In this document: piece by piece, positions 1-8,922 of the stretch
How the letters are laid out: each line of letters begins with the position of its first letter
Position numbering within the stretch: position 1 is the first letter of the stretch
Assembly: GCF_042945595.1 (NCBI RefSeq)
Contig: NZ_CP168493.1
Coordinates: 1,240,001 to 1,304,000 of the forward strand
Reading direction: 5' to 3'
DNA length: 64,000 nucleotides
DNA from: Psychrobacillus sp042945595
GTDB lineage: Bacteria; Bacillota; Bacilli; Bacillales_A; Planococcaceae
Notes under the pieces: generated by a model
Told to the model about the DNA's origin: nothing
The model's database searches: none
What the model saw: the letters and a program-made list of their open reading frames with translations, nothing else
Translations under genes and position numbers: made by a program

Positions 1-1
1 A

Positions 2-862
2 TTGCCGGTTTTGCTCTTTTTACACGGTGGGCCAGGAACAAGTCAGATGGCGCTTATTGGTGATTACCAGAAGGAATTAGAAAACCATTTCGTTGTTGTC
101 AATTGGGATCAAAGAGGAGCGGGGCTGTCCTATACGAAACAAGTCACAAAAGAATCCATGACAATTGAGCAATTCCTAAAAGATACGATCGAAATAACCA
201 ACTATTTAAGAAAAGAGTTTCAGCAGGATAAAATTTATATAGTAGGACACTCATGGGGGACCATTTTAGGATTACTAGCGATAAACGAGCATCCTGAATT
301 ATATCATCACTATTTTGGTGTTTCCCAAGTATTAAGTATGAGTAAAATAGAAGAACTTTCCTATAGAATGATATTAGAAAAAGCAAAGAAACACAACCAT
401 CAAAAAGCGATTGCCCAGTTAACTGAGATGGGAAAACCACCCTGGACAAACTTAAAACATAATAGAATCCACCAAAAATATTTAGAAATATTTAAAAGTG
501 GAATTTCTCGTGATGGTATACTTTTGAAAACGTTTGTGAAAAAAATGTTCAAAAGCAGTGAATATACATTTTTTGATATGATTCGTTTTATTAGAGGTCA
601 ATACTTTAGTAACAAAAATCTTATGGAAGAAGTTAGAAGTTTGGATTTAAGTGAAATGATACGATTTGTAAAAGTACCAATTACGCTTATGATGGGTAGA
701 TATGATTTAGCTACACCAGCTGAACCAACGAAAATTTGGTTTGACAGACTCCAAGCGGGAGAGAAAGATTGGATTTGGTTTGAGCGATCTGCTCACTCTC
801 CTTTGTTTGAAGAAAATCAAAAATTCATTGATCTGGTATTATCTCAAACGGAAAGACGCTAA
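2..862 (+). CDS. alpha/beta hydrolase (proline iminopeptidase-like), 5' end outside window
   Basis: The visible 286 residues form most of an alpha/beta-hydrolase fold. HGGPGTSQ at residues 8-15 is the oxyanion-hole motif typical of the S33 proline-iminopeptidase group. GHSWG at 82-86 is the nucleophile elbow with Ser84. Asp235 in GRYDLATP and His265 in ERSAHSP fit the rest of the catalytic triad. The gene runs off the left edge, because the oxyanion loop normally follows 30-60 further N-terminal residues, so the TTG at position 2 is not the real start. It ends just before a bidirectional terminator shared with the convergent downstream gene. The substrate cannot be told: it could be an aminopeptidase or a general esterase-type hydrolase. 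Confidence 0.85.
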   Translation: MPVLLFLHGGPGTSQMALIGDYQKELENHFVVVNWDQRGAGLSYTKQVTKESMTIEQFLKDTIEITNYLRKEFQQDKIYIVGHSWGTILGLLAINEHPELYHHYFGVSQVLSMSKIEELSYRMILEKAKKHNHQKAIAQLTEMGKPPWTNLKHNRIHQKYLEIFKSGISRDGILLKTFVKKMFKSSEYTFFDMIRFIRGQYFSNKNLMEEVRSLDLSEMIRFVKVPITLMMGRYDLATPAEPTKIWFDRLQAGEKDWIWFERSAHSPLFEENQKFIDLVLSQTERR

Positions 863-886
863 AAGAAATGAATGAAATTCTTATAA

Positions 887-924
887 AAAAAGCAATGCTC
901 GTAAAAAAGAGCATTGCTTTTTTA
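887..924. terminator. bidirectional Rho-independent terminator
   Basis: An inverted repeat AAAAAGCAATGCTC / GAGCATTGCTTTTT with an 8-base loop lies between two convergent genes, with A and T tracts on both sides. It can serve both the hydrolase on + and the CofE-like gene on -. Confidence 0.9.
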
Positions 925-2115
925 TTATTTTGTATAGTTGTCAAAATAACCTTGAATAAAGATTATTGGAGTACCTTTATCTCCGCTTCCTGAAGTTAAA
1001 TCAGATAAAGAGCCAATTAGATCCGTAAGCTTTCTAGGTGTTGTCCCTTGTGCTTCCATTGCTCCAACAAGATCTTCATTTTTATTTGTAATGTATTGTG
1101 ATACAGCTTGCTGAAGTTCTTCACCTCTTAAATGAGCAAAATTATTATCAGCAAGATATTTTAATTTGATTTCATTCGGTGTGCCATCAAGACCAGATGT
1201 GTAAGCAGGTGAAACTACAGGGTCTGCAAGTTCCCAAATTTTACCGACAGGATCTTTGAATGCTCCATCTCCATAAATCATGACTTCTACATTTTTCCCC
1301 GTTTTTTCTCTAAGCTTTTGTTGAATATTATCTACGATAGGTTGACAATTACGTGGGAAAAGTTTCACACTATCTTCAGTTGATTTGTTTGAACCTAACA
1401 GACCGTAAGCTTCATTACATCCACTGCCTTCAATAGACTCTGATAAAATGCTATCAAGGCTGTAAATTTTCTCTCCACCATTTGCTTTTAATATTCTCTT
1501 CGTTCTGAATCTTGTATGTATATCACATGTAAGAACGTTTTTTGTATAATCTAAAATTGTTTTTGGGTTATTTGAGAATATAACTTCACATTCCACACCA
1601 TATTCTTCAATTAACGATTTATAATAATCGATATAGTCAACGCCTGTGAATGGATGTTTATTGAATCCAAAATGGTCACGGAATTGTTTTTCTGTTAACA
1701 CATCTGTCCAAGGATTAACTCCTTTTTCATCAAGTATATCTAAATCCACTAAGTGATTCCCAACTTCATCAGATGGATAGCTAAGCATTAAAACAATTTT
1801 TTTAGCACCTTTTGCAATACCACGTAGACAAATTGCAAAGCGATTACGACTTAAAATAGGGAAAATGACACCAATTGTATCTTCTCCAAATTTCGATTGT
1901 ACGTCTTTCGCAATATGGTCAATTGTAGCGTAATTACCTTGCGCACGTGCAACGATTGACTCAGTTACCGTAACGATATCTTGATCCTGAAAATGGAAGC
2001 CTTCTACTTCTGAAGCTTTTAATACGCTATCTACAACGATCTCTTCAATATTGTCCCCTTGATTGATGATTGGACAACGAAGACCTCTTACAACAGTTCC
2101 AACTACTCTTTCCAA
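925..2115 (-). CDS. coenzyme F420-0:L-glutamate ligase-like protein (CofE family homologue)
   Basis: This 396-residue protein resembles the CofE/FbiB-type gamma-glutamyl ligase fold annotated in Firmicutes. The N-terminus (GTVVRGLRCPII..GDNIEEIV) and the TVTESIVARAQGNY segment at about 49-62 match that family's opening beta-strand and metal-binding stretch. Classic CofE (about 250 residues) adds glutamate to F420-0. This form is longer, with a C-terminal extension after about residue 270 containing the segment MIYGDGAFKDPVGKIWE. No other F420 gene (CofC, CofD, FbiC) is visible nearby, so the true substrate is probably different. The gene is transcribed away from a LysR regulator 120 bp upstream, a usual regulator-target arrangement. 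Family assignment is by recognition only. Confidence 0.7.
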   Translation of the reverse strand: MERVVGTVVRGLRCPIINQGDNIEEIVVDSVLKASEVEGFHFQDQDIVTVTESIVARAQGNYATIDHIAKDVQSKFGEDTIGVIFPILSRNRFAICLRGIAKGAKKIVLMLSYPSDEVGNHLVDLDILDEKGVNPWTDVLTEKQFRDHFGFNKHPFTGVDYIDYYKSLIEEYGVECEVIFSNNPKTILDYTKNVLTCDIHTRFRTKRILKANGGEKIYSLDSILSESIEGSGCNEAYGLLGSNKSTEDSVKLFPRNCQPIVDNIQQKLREKTGKNVEVMIYGDGAFKDPVGKIWELADPVVSPAYTSGLDGTPNEIKLKYLADNNFAHLRGEELQQAVSQYITNKNEDLVGAMEAQGTTPRKLTDLIGSLSDLTSGSGDKGTPIIFIQGYFDNYTK

Positions 2116-2235
2116 AATAATCGCTCCTCACAAGCTTTAAAGTTTATTTATATTTCGTCACTACTTGTACTATACATTGGTTTAGTGGTATAAGTAAAAT
2201 GAGTATTTGTAATGGTAGGTATAAGGGAGACTTAT

Positions 2236-3129
2236 ATGATTAGTAAATTAGATTTATATAAAGTATTTTGTAAAGTAGGTAAAAGTGAAAGCTTCTCTAA
2301 GGCAGCAAAAGAGCTTTATATGACACAGCCTGCTGTAAGCCAAGCAATCATGCAATTAGAAAGAGAACTGGATATTCGACTTTTTAATAGAACACCTAAA
2401 GGGGTATCTTTGACAAATGAAGGGACACTTCTATTTGAGTATGCTAATTCTGCGCTAAATTTAATCCATGTTGGAGAAGAGAAAATCTTAGAATTTAAAA
2501 ATTTAATGACTGGAGAATTAAAGATAGGAGTAGGAGATACTATTTCTAGATATTTTTTACTTCCATATTTAGAAGCCTTTCATAATAAATATCCAAATAT
2601 TAAATTTAAGATTGTGAATGGTACCACTTTAGAGCTCTGTTCTATATTAAAATCTGGTGGGGTAGATATTGCAATTTGCAATTTTCCAATTGAAGATCCT
2701 ACATTAGAAGTAATCCCATGTATAGAAATTCATGACATTTTTGTTTGCGGAGAGAAATATAAAGATTTATTTTCATCACCAACAAGTCTAGAAGAATTAG
2801 TAAATCATCCATTAATATTGTTAGAACCGAAATCAATTTCTAGAAAGTATGTTGATAATTATTTATTAGATAGAGGGATTAAAATTTCTCCAGAATTCGA
2901 ATTAGGCTCACATGATTTATTGCTAGAGTTTGCAAAAATAAACTTGGGAGTAGCATGTGTAACGAAAGAGTTTTCTCTAGATTATTTAAATAAAGGATTA
3001 CTTTTTGAAATTCAACTAGATGAGGAAATACCGAAAAGAAATATAGGTGTTTGTTTCTTAAAAAGTGTGTCACTATCTCCGGCTTCCACAAAGTTTGTGG
3101 AAATAATAGAAAATAAACAAAGGAAATAA
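2236..3129 (+). CDS. LysR-family transcriptional regulator
   Basis: This 297-residue protein has the LysR layout. An N-terminal winged helix-turn-helix spans about residues 3-62 (FSKAAKELYMTQPAVSQAIMQLERELD, followed by LFNRTPKGVSLTNEG), then a two-lobed effector-binding domain. I chose the ATG at 2236 because GGGAGA at 2225-2230 is correctly spaced before it; an upstream GTG at 2212 would add eight residues without such a site. It is divergent from the CofE-like gene and is the natural candidate to control it. The effector is unknown; the family usually binds small metabolites. Confidence 0.9.
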   Translation: MISKLDLYKVFCKVGKSESFSKAAKELYMTQPAVSQAIMQLERELDIRLFNRTPKGVSLTNEGTLLFEYANSALNLIHVGEEKILEFKNLMTGELKIGVGDTISRYFLLPYLEAFHNKYPNIKFKIVNGTTLELCSILKSGGVDIAICNFPIEDPTLEVIPCIEIHDIFVCGEKYKDLFSSPTSLEELVNHPLILLEPKSISRKYVDNYLLDRGIKISPEFELGSHDLLLEFAKINLGVACVTKEFSLDYLNKGLLFEIQLDEEIPKRNIGVCFLKSVSLSPASTKFVEIIENKQRK

Positions 3130-3140
3130 AAGGAGGGCAA

Positions 3141-4019
3141 GTGTTGTCGATTTTCCAGTATGAGGTTTTTATAGAAGTTGTAGAAAGTGGTAGTTTTACA
3201 AAAGCTGGAGAAAAGCTAGGTTTGTCTCAATCAGGTGTCAGCCATAATATATCTACGCTGGAAACTGAACTCGGTATAGTATTATTACATCGTAATCGCA
3301 ATGGAATTTCATTAACAGATGCGGGAAAAAGAGTTGAATCGCATATACGACATATCATTTATTATGGCAGGTTGCTGGAGCAGGAAGCAGCACTTATCCA
3401 AGGAATTGAAGTAGGGAGCATAAAAATTGGCAGTTTCCCAAGCTTTTCTTCCAAGATGCTTCCTATTCTCATTAGCAAGTTTCGTTCAATATATCCAGGT
3501 ATACAAATAGAATTATACGAAGGAGGTTACGATGAAATAAAAAGTTGGATTACTTCTGGAACGATTGATGTTGGATTTCTTACACTTCCATGTAGCGAAT
3601 TCGAAACAACTCCATTGTTTAAGGATCAATTATTTGCTTTAGTTCATGACAATCACCCACTCAGTACACATAAAATAATTACTGTTCAATCGATCCACGA
3701 TCAACCTTTTATTATGCCAAAAGCAGGCTGTGAAATATTAATAAAGAATCTATTTAGAAAAAACAATGTACAACCTAATATAACTTTTGATATAAAAGAA
3801 AATAATACAATTATTTCGATGGTTCAAGAAGAGCTTGGAATTACCATTATCCCAGAGATGGTTTTGCCAAAAAGCATACCTAACACAAATATTATTCCAA
3901 TAGAACCTAAGTTGTTTCGTGAAATAGGAATAGCAATTAAGTCAATGAAAGATGCATCCCCTTCAGTAAAAAAGTTTATCGGCATTACGAAAGAATTATT
4001 ACAATATGAAAAAGCTTGA
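3141..4019 (+). CDS. LysR-family transcriptional regulator
   Basis: A second, unrelated-looking LysR protein of 292 residues starts 11 bp after the first. The helix-turn-helix is FTKAGEKLGLSQSGVSHNIS near residues 18-37, followed by LLHRNRNGISLTDAG and a periplasmic-binding-like effector domain. AGGAGGG at 3131-3137 precedes either GTG 3141 or TTG 3144, so the start is non-ATG. The close spacing suggests co-transcription with the first LysR gene. Its target may be the convergent PhzF gene or the CofE-like gene; the sequence does not decide. Confidence 0.88.
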   Translation: MLSIFQYEVFIEVVESGSFTKAGEKLGLSQSGVSHNISTLETELGIVLLHRNRNGISLTDAGKRVESHIRHIIYYGRLLEQEAALIQGIEVGSIKIGSFPSFSSKMLPILISKFRSIYPGIQIELYEGGYDEIKSWITSGTIDVGFLTLPCSEFETTPLFKDQLFALVHDNHPLSTHKIITVQSIHDQPFIMPKAGCEILIKNLFRKNNVQPNITFDIKENNTIISMVQEELGITIIPEMVLPKSIPNTNIIPIEPKLFREIGIAIKSMKDASPSVKKFIGITKELLQYEKA

Positions 4020-4059
4020 ACTGGAAACCTTTCAAAACGGTCCTAGTTCAAGCTTTTTT
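4010..4059. terminator. bidirectional terminator overlapping the LysR stop codon
   Basis: AAAAGCTTGAACT and AGTTCAAGCTTTTT form a long stem with a 25-base loop between the convergent LysR and PhzF genes. The left arm includes the last codons and stop of LysR. Confidence 0.85.
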
Positions 4060-4061
4060 AT

Positions 4062-4958
4062 TTATATAGTTAAAATTCCTCGAATTGTAACTGTTGCAGC
4101 ACCAGCTACTTTTATGATGGGCTTTAAACCATTAGGGGTTACCGTCACATATAGAGTTCCGGGTCTTCCTATTGCATCTCCTTGGGCAATTTTTAGATGA
4201 GTCGTTTCCGTTTGTGAAAGGAAGTTTTCTAAGTAAAGAAAACCGACCAATGCACCATTTGCAGCACCAGTTACAGGATCCTCTGGTATGCCAATGCCAG
4301 GTGCAAAATCTCTTGTATAAAGATCAAAGTCATTCTCTGTATTAAAAGTATATAGATGTGTAGTGCTAATATTATGTTTTTTATTATGCTTCCCTAGTGC
4401 TGCAAGGTTTGGCGTTGCCTCGTCGATTGACTTTTGCTCTTTTATCGGAACAAGCAAATGCCAGTTTCCTGTGTTAGATAGCTTTATTGGATATGTTAGA
4501 TCAATACTTTCTTCTTTGACACCGATTAATTCACTAAGCTCTTCAAGGTTGATTTCAATCTTCTCCATTTTAGGTGGAACTTGTGTCATTTCTACTAATT
4601 CTATTTTTCCATCTTCTTTATGCCAATTAACTGGAACTAATCCTACGTTCGTTTCTAGTACAATACCATTCTTATTCTCAGCAAGTCCAAATTCTGTTGC
4701 CAGTAACCATGTTAAGCCCACTGTCGCATGACCACAGAAATTGATTTCTTCCTCTGGTGTAAAAAATTTCACCTTATAATCTGCATTTTCATTCGTTGAA
4801 GGTAATAAAAACCCTGATTCCGGTAAATTTAACTCCTTCGCAATGCTTTGCATTTCAACTTCTGATAATTTTTCCGCATCTAATACAATACCAGCTGTGT
4901 TTCCTCCAAATTTCTTAGTAGTAAAAGCATCTACATGATAAACTCGAATTTCTCTCAT
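4062..4958 (-). CDS. PhzF-family isomerase/epimerase-like protein
   Basis: This protein of about 298 residues belongs to the PhzF (phenazine biosynthesis-like) diaminopimelate-epimerase fold. Visible family marks are the start VYHVDAFTTKKFGGNTAGIV, the conserved Glu in LNLPESGFL, the INFCGHATVG segment, and GIPEDPVTGAANGALVGF near the C-terminus. The family does cofactor-free proton shifts, but most Bacillales members have no known substrate, and no other phenazine genes are present. The start is set at ATG 4958, 9 bases after AAAGGGG; ATG 4964 is only 3 bases from that site. It converges with the tandem LysR genes. Confidence 0.88.
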   Translation of the reverse strand: MREIRVYHVDAFTTKKFGGNTAGIVLDAEKLSEVEMQSIAKELNLPESGFLLPSTNENADYKVKFFTPEEEINFCGHATVGLTWLLATEFGLAENKNGIVLETNVGLVPVNWHKEDGKIELVEMTQVPPKMEKIEINLEELSELIGVKEESIDLTYPIKLSNTGNWHLLVPIKEQKSIDEATPNLAALGKHNKKHNISTTHLYTFNTENDFDLYTRDFAPGIGIPEDPVTGAANGALVGFLYLENFLSQTETTHLKIAQGDAIGRPGTLYVTVTPNGLKPIIKVAGAATVTIRGILTI

Positions 4959-5178
4959 ATACATATTCCCCTTTTCTTTAACTGTTACTAAATTCATCTT
5001 ACATTGAACTATTAAATCAGTAAAATGAATTTTACTTATCTAATGAATTCAAAAAACTAATGCATATTTTGTTATTTAAAGAAATTGTTACTCTAGACAT
5101 TCGGATTTATTGAATAAATAAAATAAAAAAAGAACATGCTTGGTTTAGATGGGATTACCTACTAAAGGAGGAATGAAT

Positions 5179-5934
5179 ATGGCAGATAATAATGGATTAT
5201 CACGGCGTGACTTTCTTAAGACAACAGGTATTGCAACAGGGGCCCTTGTCGGTGGTGGAATTATCGGGGGGCTTGTAGGATACAATGTCAACAAAACAGG
5301 AGGGAAAGTTGAACATACCGAGACGCATGGTGGTGGAAATGTTGCAACACAAGATATTAACCGAGGATTAATGTTTTTCACAAATCAAAACGAATTCCAT
5401 GTAATTTCACAGGCAGTTGAACGAATTTTTCCGGAGGATGATTTAGGTCCAGGTGCTCTTGGCTTAGGGGTGCCGTACTTCATTGACAACCAGTTAGCTG
5501 GAAATTACGGAAGCAATGCAAAGGAATACATGCAAGGTCCATTTTTTGCTGGTGAATCTACGCAGGGCTACCAGAGTAGATTAACGCGTGCAGAGATATT
5601 TAGACATGGAATTGCAAAAATGGATGAAGAAGCACAAAAACGATTTAAAAAAGGGTTTGCAGAATTGGAAGGAAAGCAAATGGATGAGATATTAACTGCT
5701 TTCCAGAAAAATGAAATAGATATGAAAGGAGTTGCATCGGAGTTTTTCTTTAAATTACTTCGTACAGCAACGCTAGAAGGCGCCTATTCAGATCCAATAT
5801 ATAACGGCAATGTCAATATGGACGGATGGCGTATGAAAGGGTTTCCGGGTCATCAAATGGCCTATATTAATGTAATTGAAGATGAGAAGTATCAAAAAAT
5901 TGAACCAAAATCGATTAGTAGCATGCAGCACTAA
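5179..5934 (+). CDS. Tat-exported gluconate 2-dehydrogenase subunit 3-family protein
   Basis: This 251-residue protein opens with a twin-arginine signal: SRRDFLKTTG at residues 7-16, then a glycine/alanine-rich hydrophobic stretch to about residue 40. The mature part resembles the small (gamma) subunit family of membrane-bound gluconate dehydrogenases, which partners a GMC flavoprotein and carries the Tat signal for both. ATG 5179 is preferred because AAAGGAGG at 5164-5171 is 7 bases upstream. It is followed after 14 bp by the flavoprotein gene, then tatA and tatC, all likely one operon. The exported heterodimer presumably acts on the outer face of the membrane. No cytochrome c subunit is visible, so the electron acceptor is unclear. 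Confidence 0.85.
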   Translation: MADNNGLSRRDFLKTTGIATGALVGGGIIGGLVGYNVNKTGGKVEHTETHGGGNVATQDINRGLMFFTNQNEFHVISQAVERIFPEDDLGPGALGLGVPYFIDNQLAGNYGSNAKEYMQGPFFAGESTQGYQSRLTRAEIFRHGIAKMDEEAQKRFKKGFAELEGKQMDEILTAFQKNEIDMKGVASEFFFKLLRTATLEGAYSDPIYNGNVNMDGWRMKGFPGHQMAYINVIEDEKYQKIEPKSISSMQH

Positions 5935-5948
5935 GGAGGGAAACATGA

Positions 5949-7661
5949 ATGGCAAAGACATTAAACAAAGTGGATGTCGTTACAGTTGGGGTCGGATGGG
6001 CTGGAGGTATCATTGGCGCCGAATGTGCAAAGGCTGGCATGAAAGTACTGGGTCTTGAAAGAGGAAAGAAAAGAGGAACGGAAGATTTTCTGCTGGTACA
6101 CGATGAGTATCGTTATGCAATTCGATATGATTTGATGCAGGATTTATCTAAAGAGACAGTTACGTTTAGAAACACTCGAAAACAAAGAGCACTTCCTATG
6201 AGACAAATGGGTTCATTTCTTTTAGGAGAAGGGCTTGGTGGATCAGGTACACATTGGAATGGAATGACCTATCGTTTCCTTCCTTATGATTTTCAAATTA
6301 AAACGGAAACAGAAAAGAAATATGGAAAGAATAAGTTACCTCCAGAATATCTCATACAGGATTGGGGGATAACTTATGACGAGTTGGAACCTTATTTCGA
6401 TAAATTCGAAAAGACGGCTGGTTTATCGGGAGAGGATAAAAATCCATTTGGGGGAAAACGAACTTCTGATTATCCAACACCTCCTATGAAGAGAACACCA
6501 ATATTAAAAAAATTCGAGGCTACCACAACAAAGCTTGGATATCATCCTTTTATGGTACCTTCCGCAAATTTATCGGAGGCATACGTTAACCCTGATGGAG
6601 AATCGATCGCTCAATGCCAATATTGTGGATTTTGCGAACGGTTTGGATGCGAGTATGGTGCAAAGACATCTCCTGAAATTACAGTTGTACCAACCGCTAT
6701 GAAAACAGGTAATTATGATGTTCAATTCCATGCGAATGTTACTGAAATTTTGAAATCTGGAGGTAAAGTAACAGGTGTAAAATATGTAGATACTCAAACA
6801 GGTGAGGAATTTATTCAACCTGCAGATGTGGTTGTATTAACTAGTTATGTCTTGAATAACGCTAAGTTATTGATGGTTTCGAAAATCGGAGAGCAATATA
6901 ATCCTGACACTGGCAAAGGAACACTTGGAAAAAATTATGGGTATCAAATTGAACCTGGCACTTCTGGGTTTTTCGATGAACAGATGAACGTGTTTATGGG
7001 TGCTGGTGCTTTGGGAATGACAATTGACGATTTTAACGGTGATAACTTCGATCACTCTAAACTTGATTTTATTCACGGAGCGAGTATAACAATTACGCAA
7101 TCTGGAAGTAGGCCAATATTAACGAATCCAATTCCTCCAGACGTTCCGGTATGGGGTGCAGAATTTAAAAAATCATCCATTGAAAATTATTCTAGAACCT
7201 TATCTGTTTTTGGACAAGGTGCATCGATGCCACATAAAGAAAACTTTATGTCGTTAGATTCTAGTTATAAAGACGTTTACGGAGTGCCTCTTCTTCAGTT
7301 GACCTACAATTTTACTGAACAAGATCGTAACCTTCATGATTATATTAACAAAAGAACAGCAGAAATTATGAAGGAAATGGGTGCAAAAACGGTTGTACCT
7401 GGAAGCCCGATCACCAATTACGACATTGTGCCATATCAATCGACGCATAATACCGGTGGAACTATTATGGGGGCTAATCCTGATAATAGTGTTGTGAATA
7501 ATTATTTACAGCATTGGGATGCGGAAAATCTTTTTGTAGTTGGTGCTGGGAACTTTGCACATAATGGAGGTTATAACCCAACTGCAACTGTTGGAGCACT
7601 TGCATATCGTGCTGCTGAAGGTATTGTCAAGTATAGAAAAAGTGGAGGTTCACTTGTTTAA
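5949..7661 (+). CDS. GMC-family FAD-dependent oxidoreductase (gluconate/sugar dehydrogenase-type large subunit)
   Basis: This 570-residue flavoprotein has an N-terminal FAD Rossmann motif (VGVGWAGGIIGAECAKAG, about residues 13-30) with an acidic LERG end. A central cysteine cluster, CQYCGFCERFGC, lies near residue 223. The GMC C-terminal domain carries STHNTGGTIMG and FVVGAGNFAHNGGYNPTAT, which supply the catalytic His and the FAD contact. Family members oxidise sugar or polyol alcohol groups. It lacks its own signal, so it should cross the membrane folded with FAD by riding on the Tat-signal subunit encoded just upstream. AAGGAGGG at 5933-5940 overlaps the previous stop and sets the ATG at 5949. 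The substrate is inferred only as a sugar or polyol. Confidence 0.88.
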   Translation: MAKTLNKVDVVTVGVGWAGGIIGAECAKAGMKVLGLERGKKRGTEDFLLVHDEYRYAIRYDLMQDLSKETVTFRNTRKQRALPMRQMGSFLLGEGLGGSGTHWNGMTYRFLPYDFQIKTETEKKYGKNKLPPEYLIQDWGITYDELEPYFDKFEKTAGLSGEDKNPFGGKRTSDYPTPPMKRTPILKKFEATTTKLGYHPFMVPSANLSEAYVNPDGESIAQCQYCGFCERFGCEYGAKTSPEITVVPTAMKTGNYDVQFHANVTEILKSGGKVTGVKYVDTQTGEEFIQPADVVVLTSYVLNNAKLLMVSKIGEQYNPDTGKGTLGKNYGYQIEPGTSGFFDEQMNVFMGAGALGMTIDDFNGDNFDHSKLDFIHGASITITQSGSRPILTNPIPPDVPVWGAEFKKSSIENYSRTLSVFGQGASMPHKENFMSLDSSYKDVYGVPLLQLTYNFTEQDRNLHDYINKRTAEIMKEMGAKTVVPGSPITNYDIVPYQSTHNTGGTIMGANPDNSVVNNYLQHWDAENLFVVGAGNFAHNGGYNPTATVGALAYRAAEGIVKYRKSGGSLV

Positions 7662-7681
7662 TTAGAAATGGAGGGATTTTG

Positions 7682-7885
7682 ATGAGTTTAGCGAGTATCG
7701 GTATACCTGGTTTAATAATTATTCTAGTTATTATTTTAATTTTGTTTGGTCCAAGGAAACTGCCCGAAATTGGATCAGCTGTTGGAAAAACACTTGCTGA
7801 ATTTAAAAAATCAACGCGGGAGATCATGGAAGAAGAATCTGTCACAAAGAACATTGAGAGTATAGAGAAGAAAGAGATTGAATAG
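7682..7885 (+). CDS. tatA: Sec-independent protein translocase TatA
   Basis: This 67-residue TatA/E protein has a short N-terminal membrane helix (about residues 6-21), the FGPRKLPEIG hinge with the conserved Phe-Gly, an amphipathic helix (GKTLAEFKKSTREI) and a charged tail. ATG 7682 is 6 bases after GGAGGG at 7670-7675; the TTG three bases earlier is too close to that site. TatA oligomers form the passage for folded twin-arginine substrates. It lies directly after the Tat-signal dehydrogenase genes and before tatC, the same local logic as the known B. subtilis phoD-tatAdCd locus. Confidence 0.93.
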   Translation: MSLASIGIPGLIIILVIILILFGPRKLPEIGSAVGKTLAEFKKSTREIMEEESVTKNIESIEKKEIE

Positions 7886-7900
7886 ATTGTAGGTGATGAA

Positions 7901-8785
7901 ATGGATCCGTACGGAGATCATAATCGCAAAATCTTAAGCCCGCTAGATAAAGTTCTAGAGGAACAGAAAGAACGGACAGAAACCGTCCAACAGGATGGAA
8001 TAAAAGAGAGCGACTTTCATGCAAGTAATGTATTGGAATCAGAGATGCAAGTGAATAATTTTAAAACCGGCACGTCCCTTGTTGAGCATCTTTCGGATTT
8101 AAGAAAACAACTTATTAAAGCAGCAGCGGTGTTTTTAGCATTTTTCTTAGCCGTATTTGCTTCCATTAATTTATGGTTCCCATATGTCACACGAGGTCAC
8201 CAGTTAATAATCCTTGGACCGCTGGAAGTCGTTAAATTTTATATGTCCATTTCAATGGCGTTAGCATTTGGATTGTCATTGCCGTTTCTTTGTCATTTTT
8301 TATGGCAATTTGTGAAGCCAGGTTTAAATGACCGAGAAAGTCGTTTTCTCAGTATTTTTTCTCCGATTATGCTTCTCTTATTTATTGGTGGAGTTTCATT
8401 TGGTTACTTTATTGTCAATCCACTTAGTTATCAATTTCTTGTCTCGCTTGGAGCTATGAATTTTACAGTTATGGTTTCCGCCCAAGAATATGTTCGATTT
8501 TTACTTATGACAACAATGCCGATTGGAATAATATTTGAATTGCCAATAGTAGCACTGTTTTTAGCGACGATTGGATTGTTAACTGCAGTTACGATGAGAA
8601 AAGTGAGGAAATGGTCTTATCTTTCGATTGCAATAGTTTCAGCACTTATTACGCCTCCGGACTTTGTAAGTCAGCTAATTGTGCTTATTCCAATGGTTTT
8701 GCTATATGAAGCAAGTATCCATATTGTTGTATATGCGGAGAAAAGAAGTATTATTGCAAATAAAAAAACCGAAGCCCAACAATAG
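7901..8785 (+). CDS. tatC: Sec-independent protein translocase TatC with N-terminal extension
   Basis: TatC recognises twin-arginine signals. The recognisable family domain begins around residue 60 with LVEHLSDLRKQLI, and six hydrophobic segments follow, including the FVKPGLNDRES loop and the SALITPPDF stretch near the end. The protein is 294 residues, about 40-50 longer than usual. The surplus is a hydrophilic, acidic N-terminal tail of about 58 residues predicted in the cytoplasm. The start has a modest GGTGATG-type site; a shorter start at the ATG of codon 49 (SEMQVNN) cannot be excluded. Its stop is inside the terminator stem. Confidence 0.92.
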   Translation: MDPYGDHNRKILSPLDKVLEEQKERTETVQQDGIKESDFHASNVLESEMQVNNFKTGTSLVEHLSDLRKQLIKAAAVFLAFFLAVFASINLWFPYVTRGHQLIILGPLEVVKFYMSISMALAFGLSLPFLCHFLWQFVKPGLNDRESRFLSIFSPIMLLLFIGGVSFGYFIVNPLSYQFLVSLGAMNFTVMVSAQEYVRFLLMTTMPIGIIFELPIVALFLATIGLLTAVTMRKVRKWSYLSIAIVSALITPPDFVSQLIVLIPMVLLYEASIHIVVYAEKRSIIANKKTEAQQ

Positions 8786-8797
8786 GGTTTCGGTTTC
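8765..8797 (+). terminator. terminator of the dehydrogenase-tat operon
   Basis: AAAACCGAAGCCC and GGGTTTCGGTTT form a stem of 12 pairs with a 7-base loop. The left arm holds the last codons of tatC. The following T tract is weak. Confidence 0.8.
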
Positions 8798-8853
8798 ATA
8801 CTGTAGACAAACTCAATTATTATCCGCATATTGGGTCTCATCATCCGCTTCCC

Positions 8854-8893
8854 AGAAATGTCCTCATTTCACTATCGAAATGAGGGCATTTCT
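8854..8893. terminator. long hairpin between tatC and the feo genes
   Basis: AGAAATG-CCTCATTTC pairs with GAAATGAGG-CATTTCT around a 6-base loop, with one internal mismatch. It lies between convergent transcription units and is a probable terminator for the feo operon on the minus strand, though A/T tracts are poor. Confidence 0.55.
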
Positions 8894-8922
8894 CTATTCT
8901 TAAGGATACTACTCAAACCAAA

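Noticed and set aside
925..5000. Phenazine or F420 biosynthetic cluster
   Set aside because: Only single PhzF-like and CofE-like genes are present; both families are widely found as orphans and no partner enzymes are nearby.
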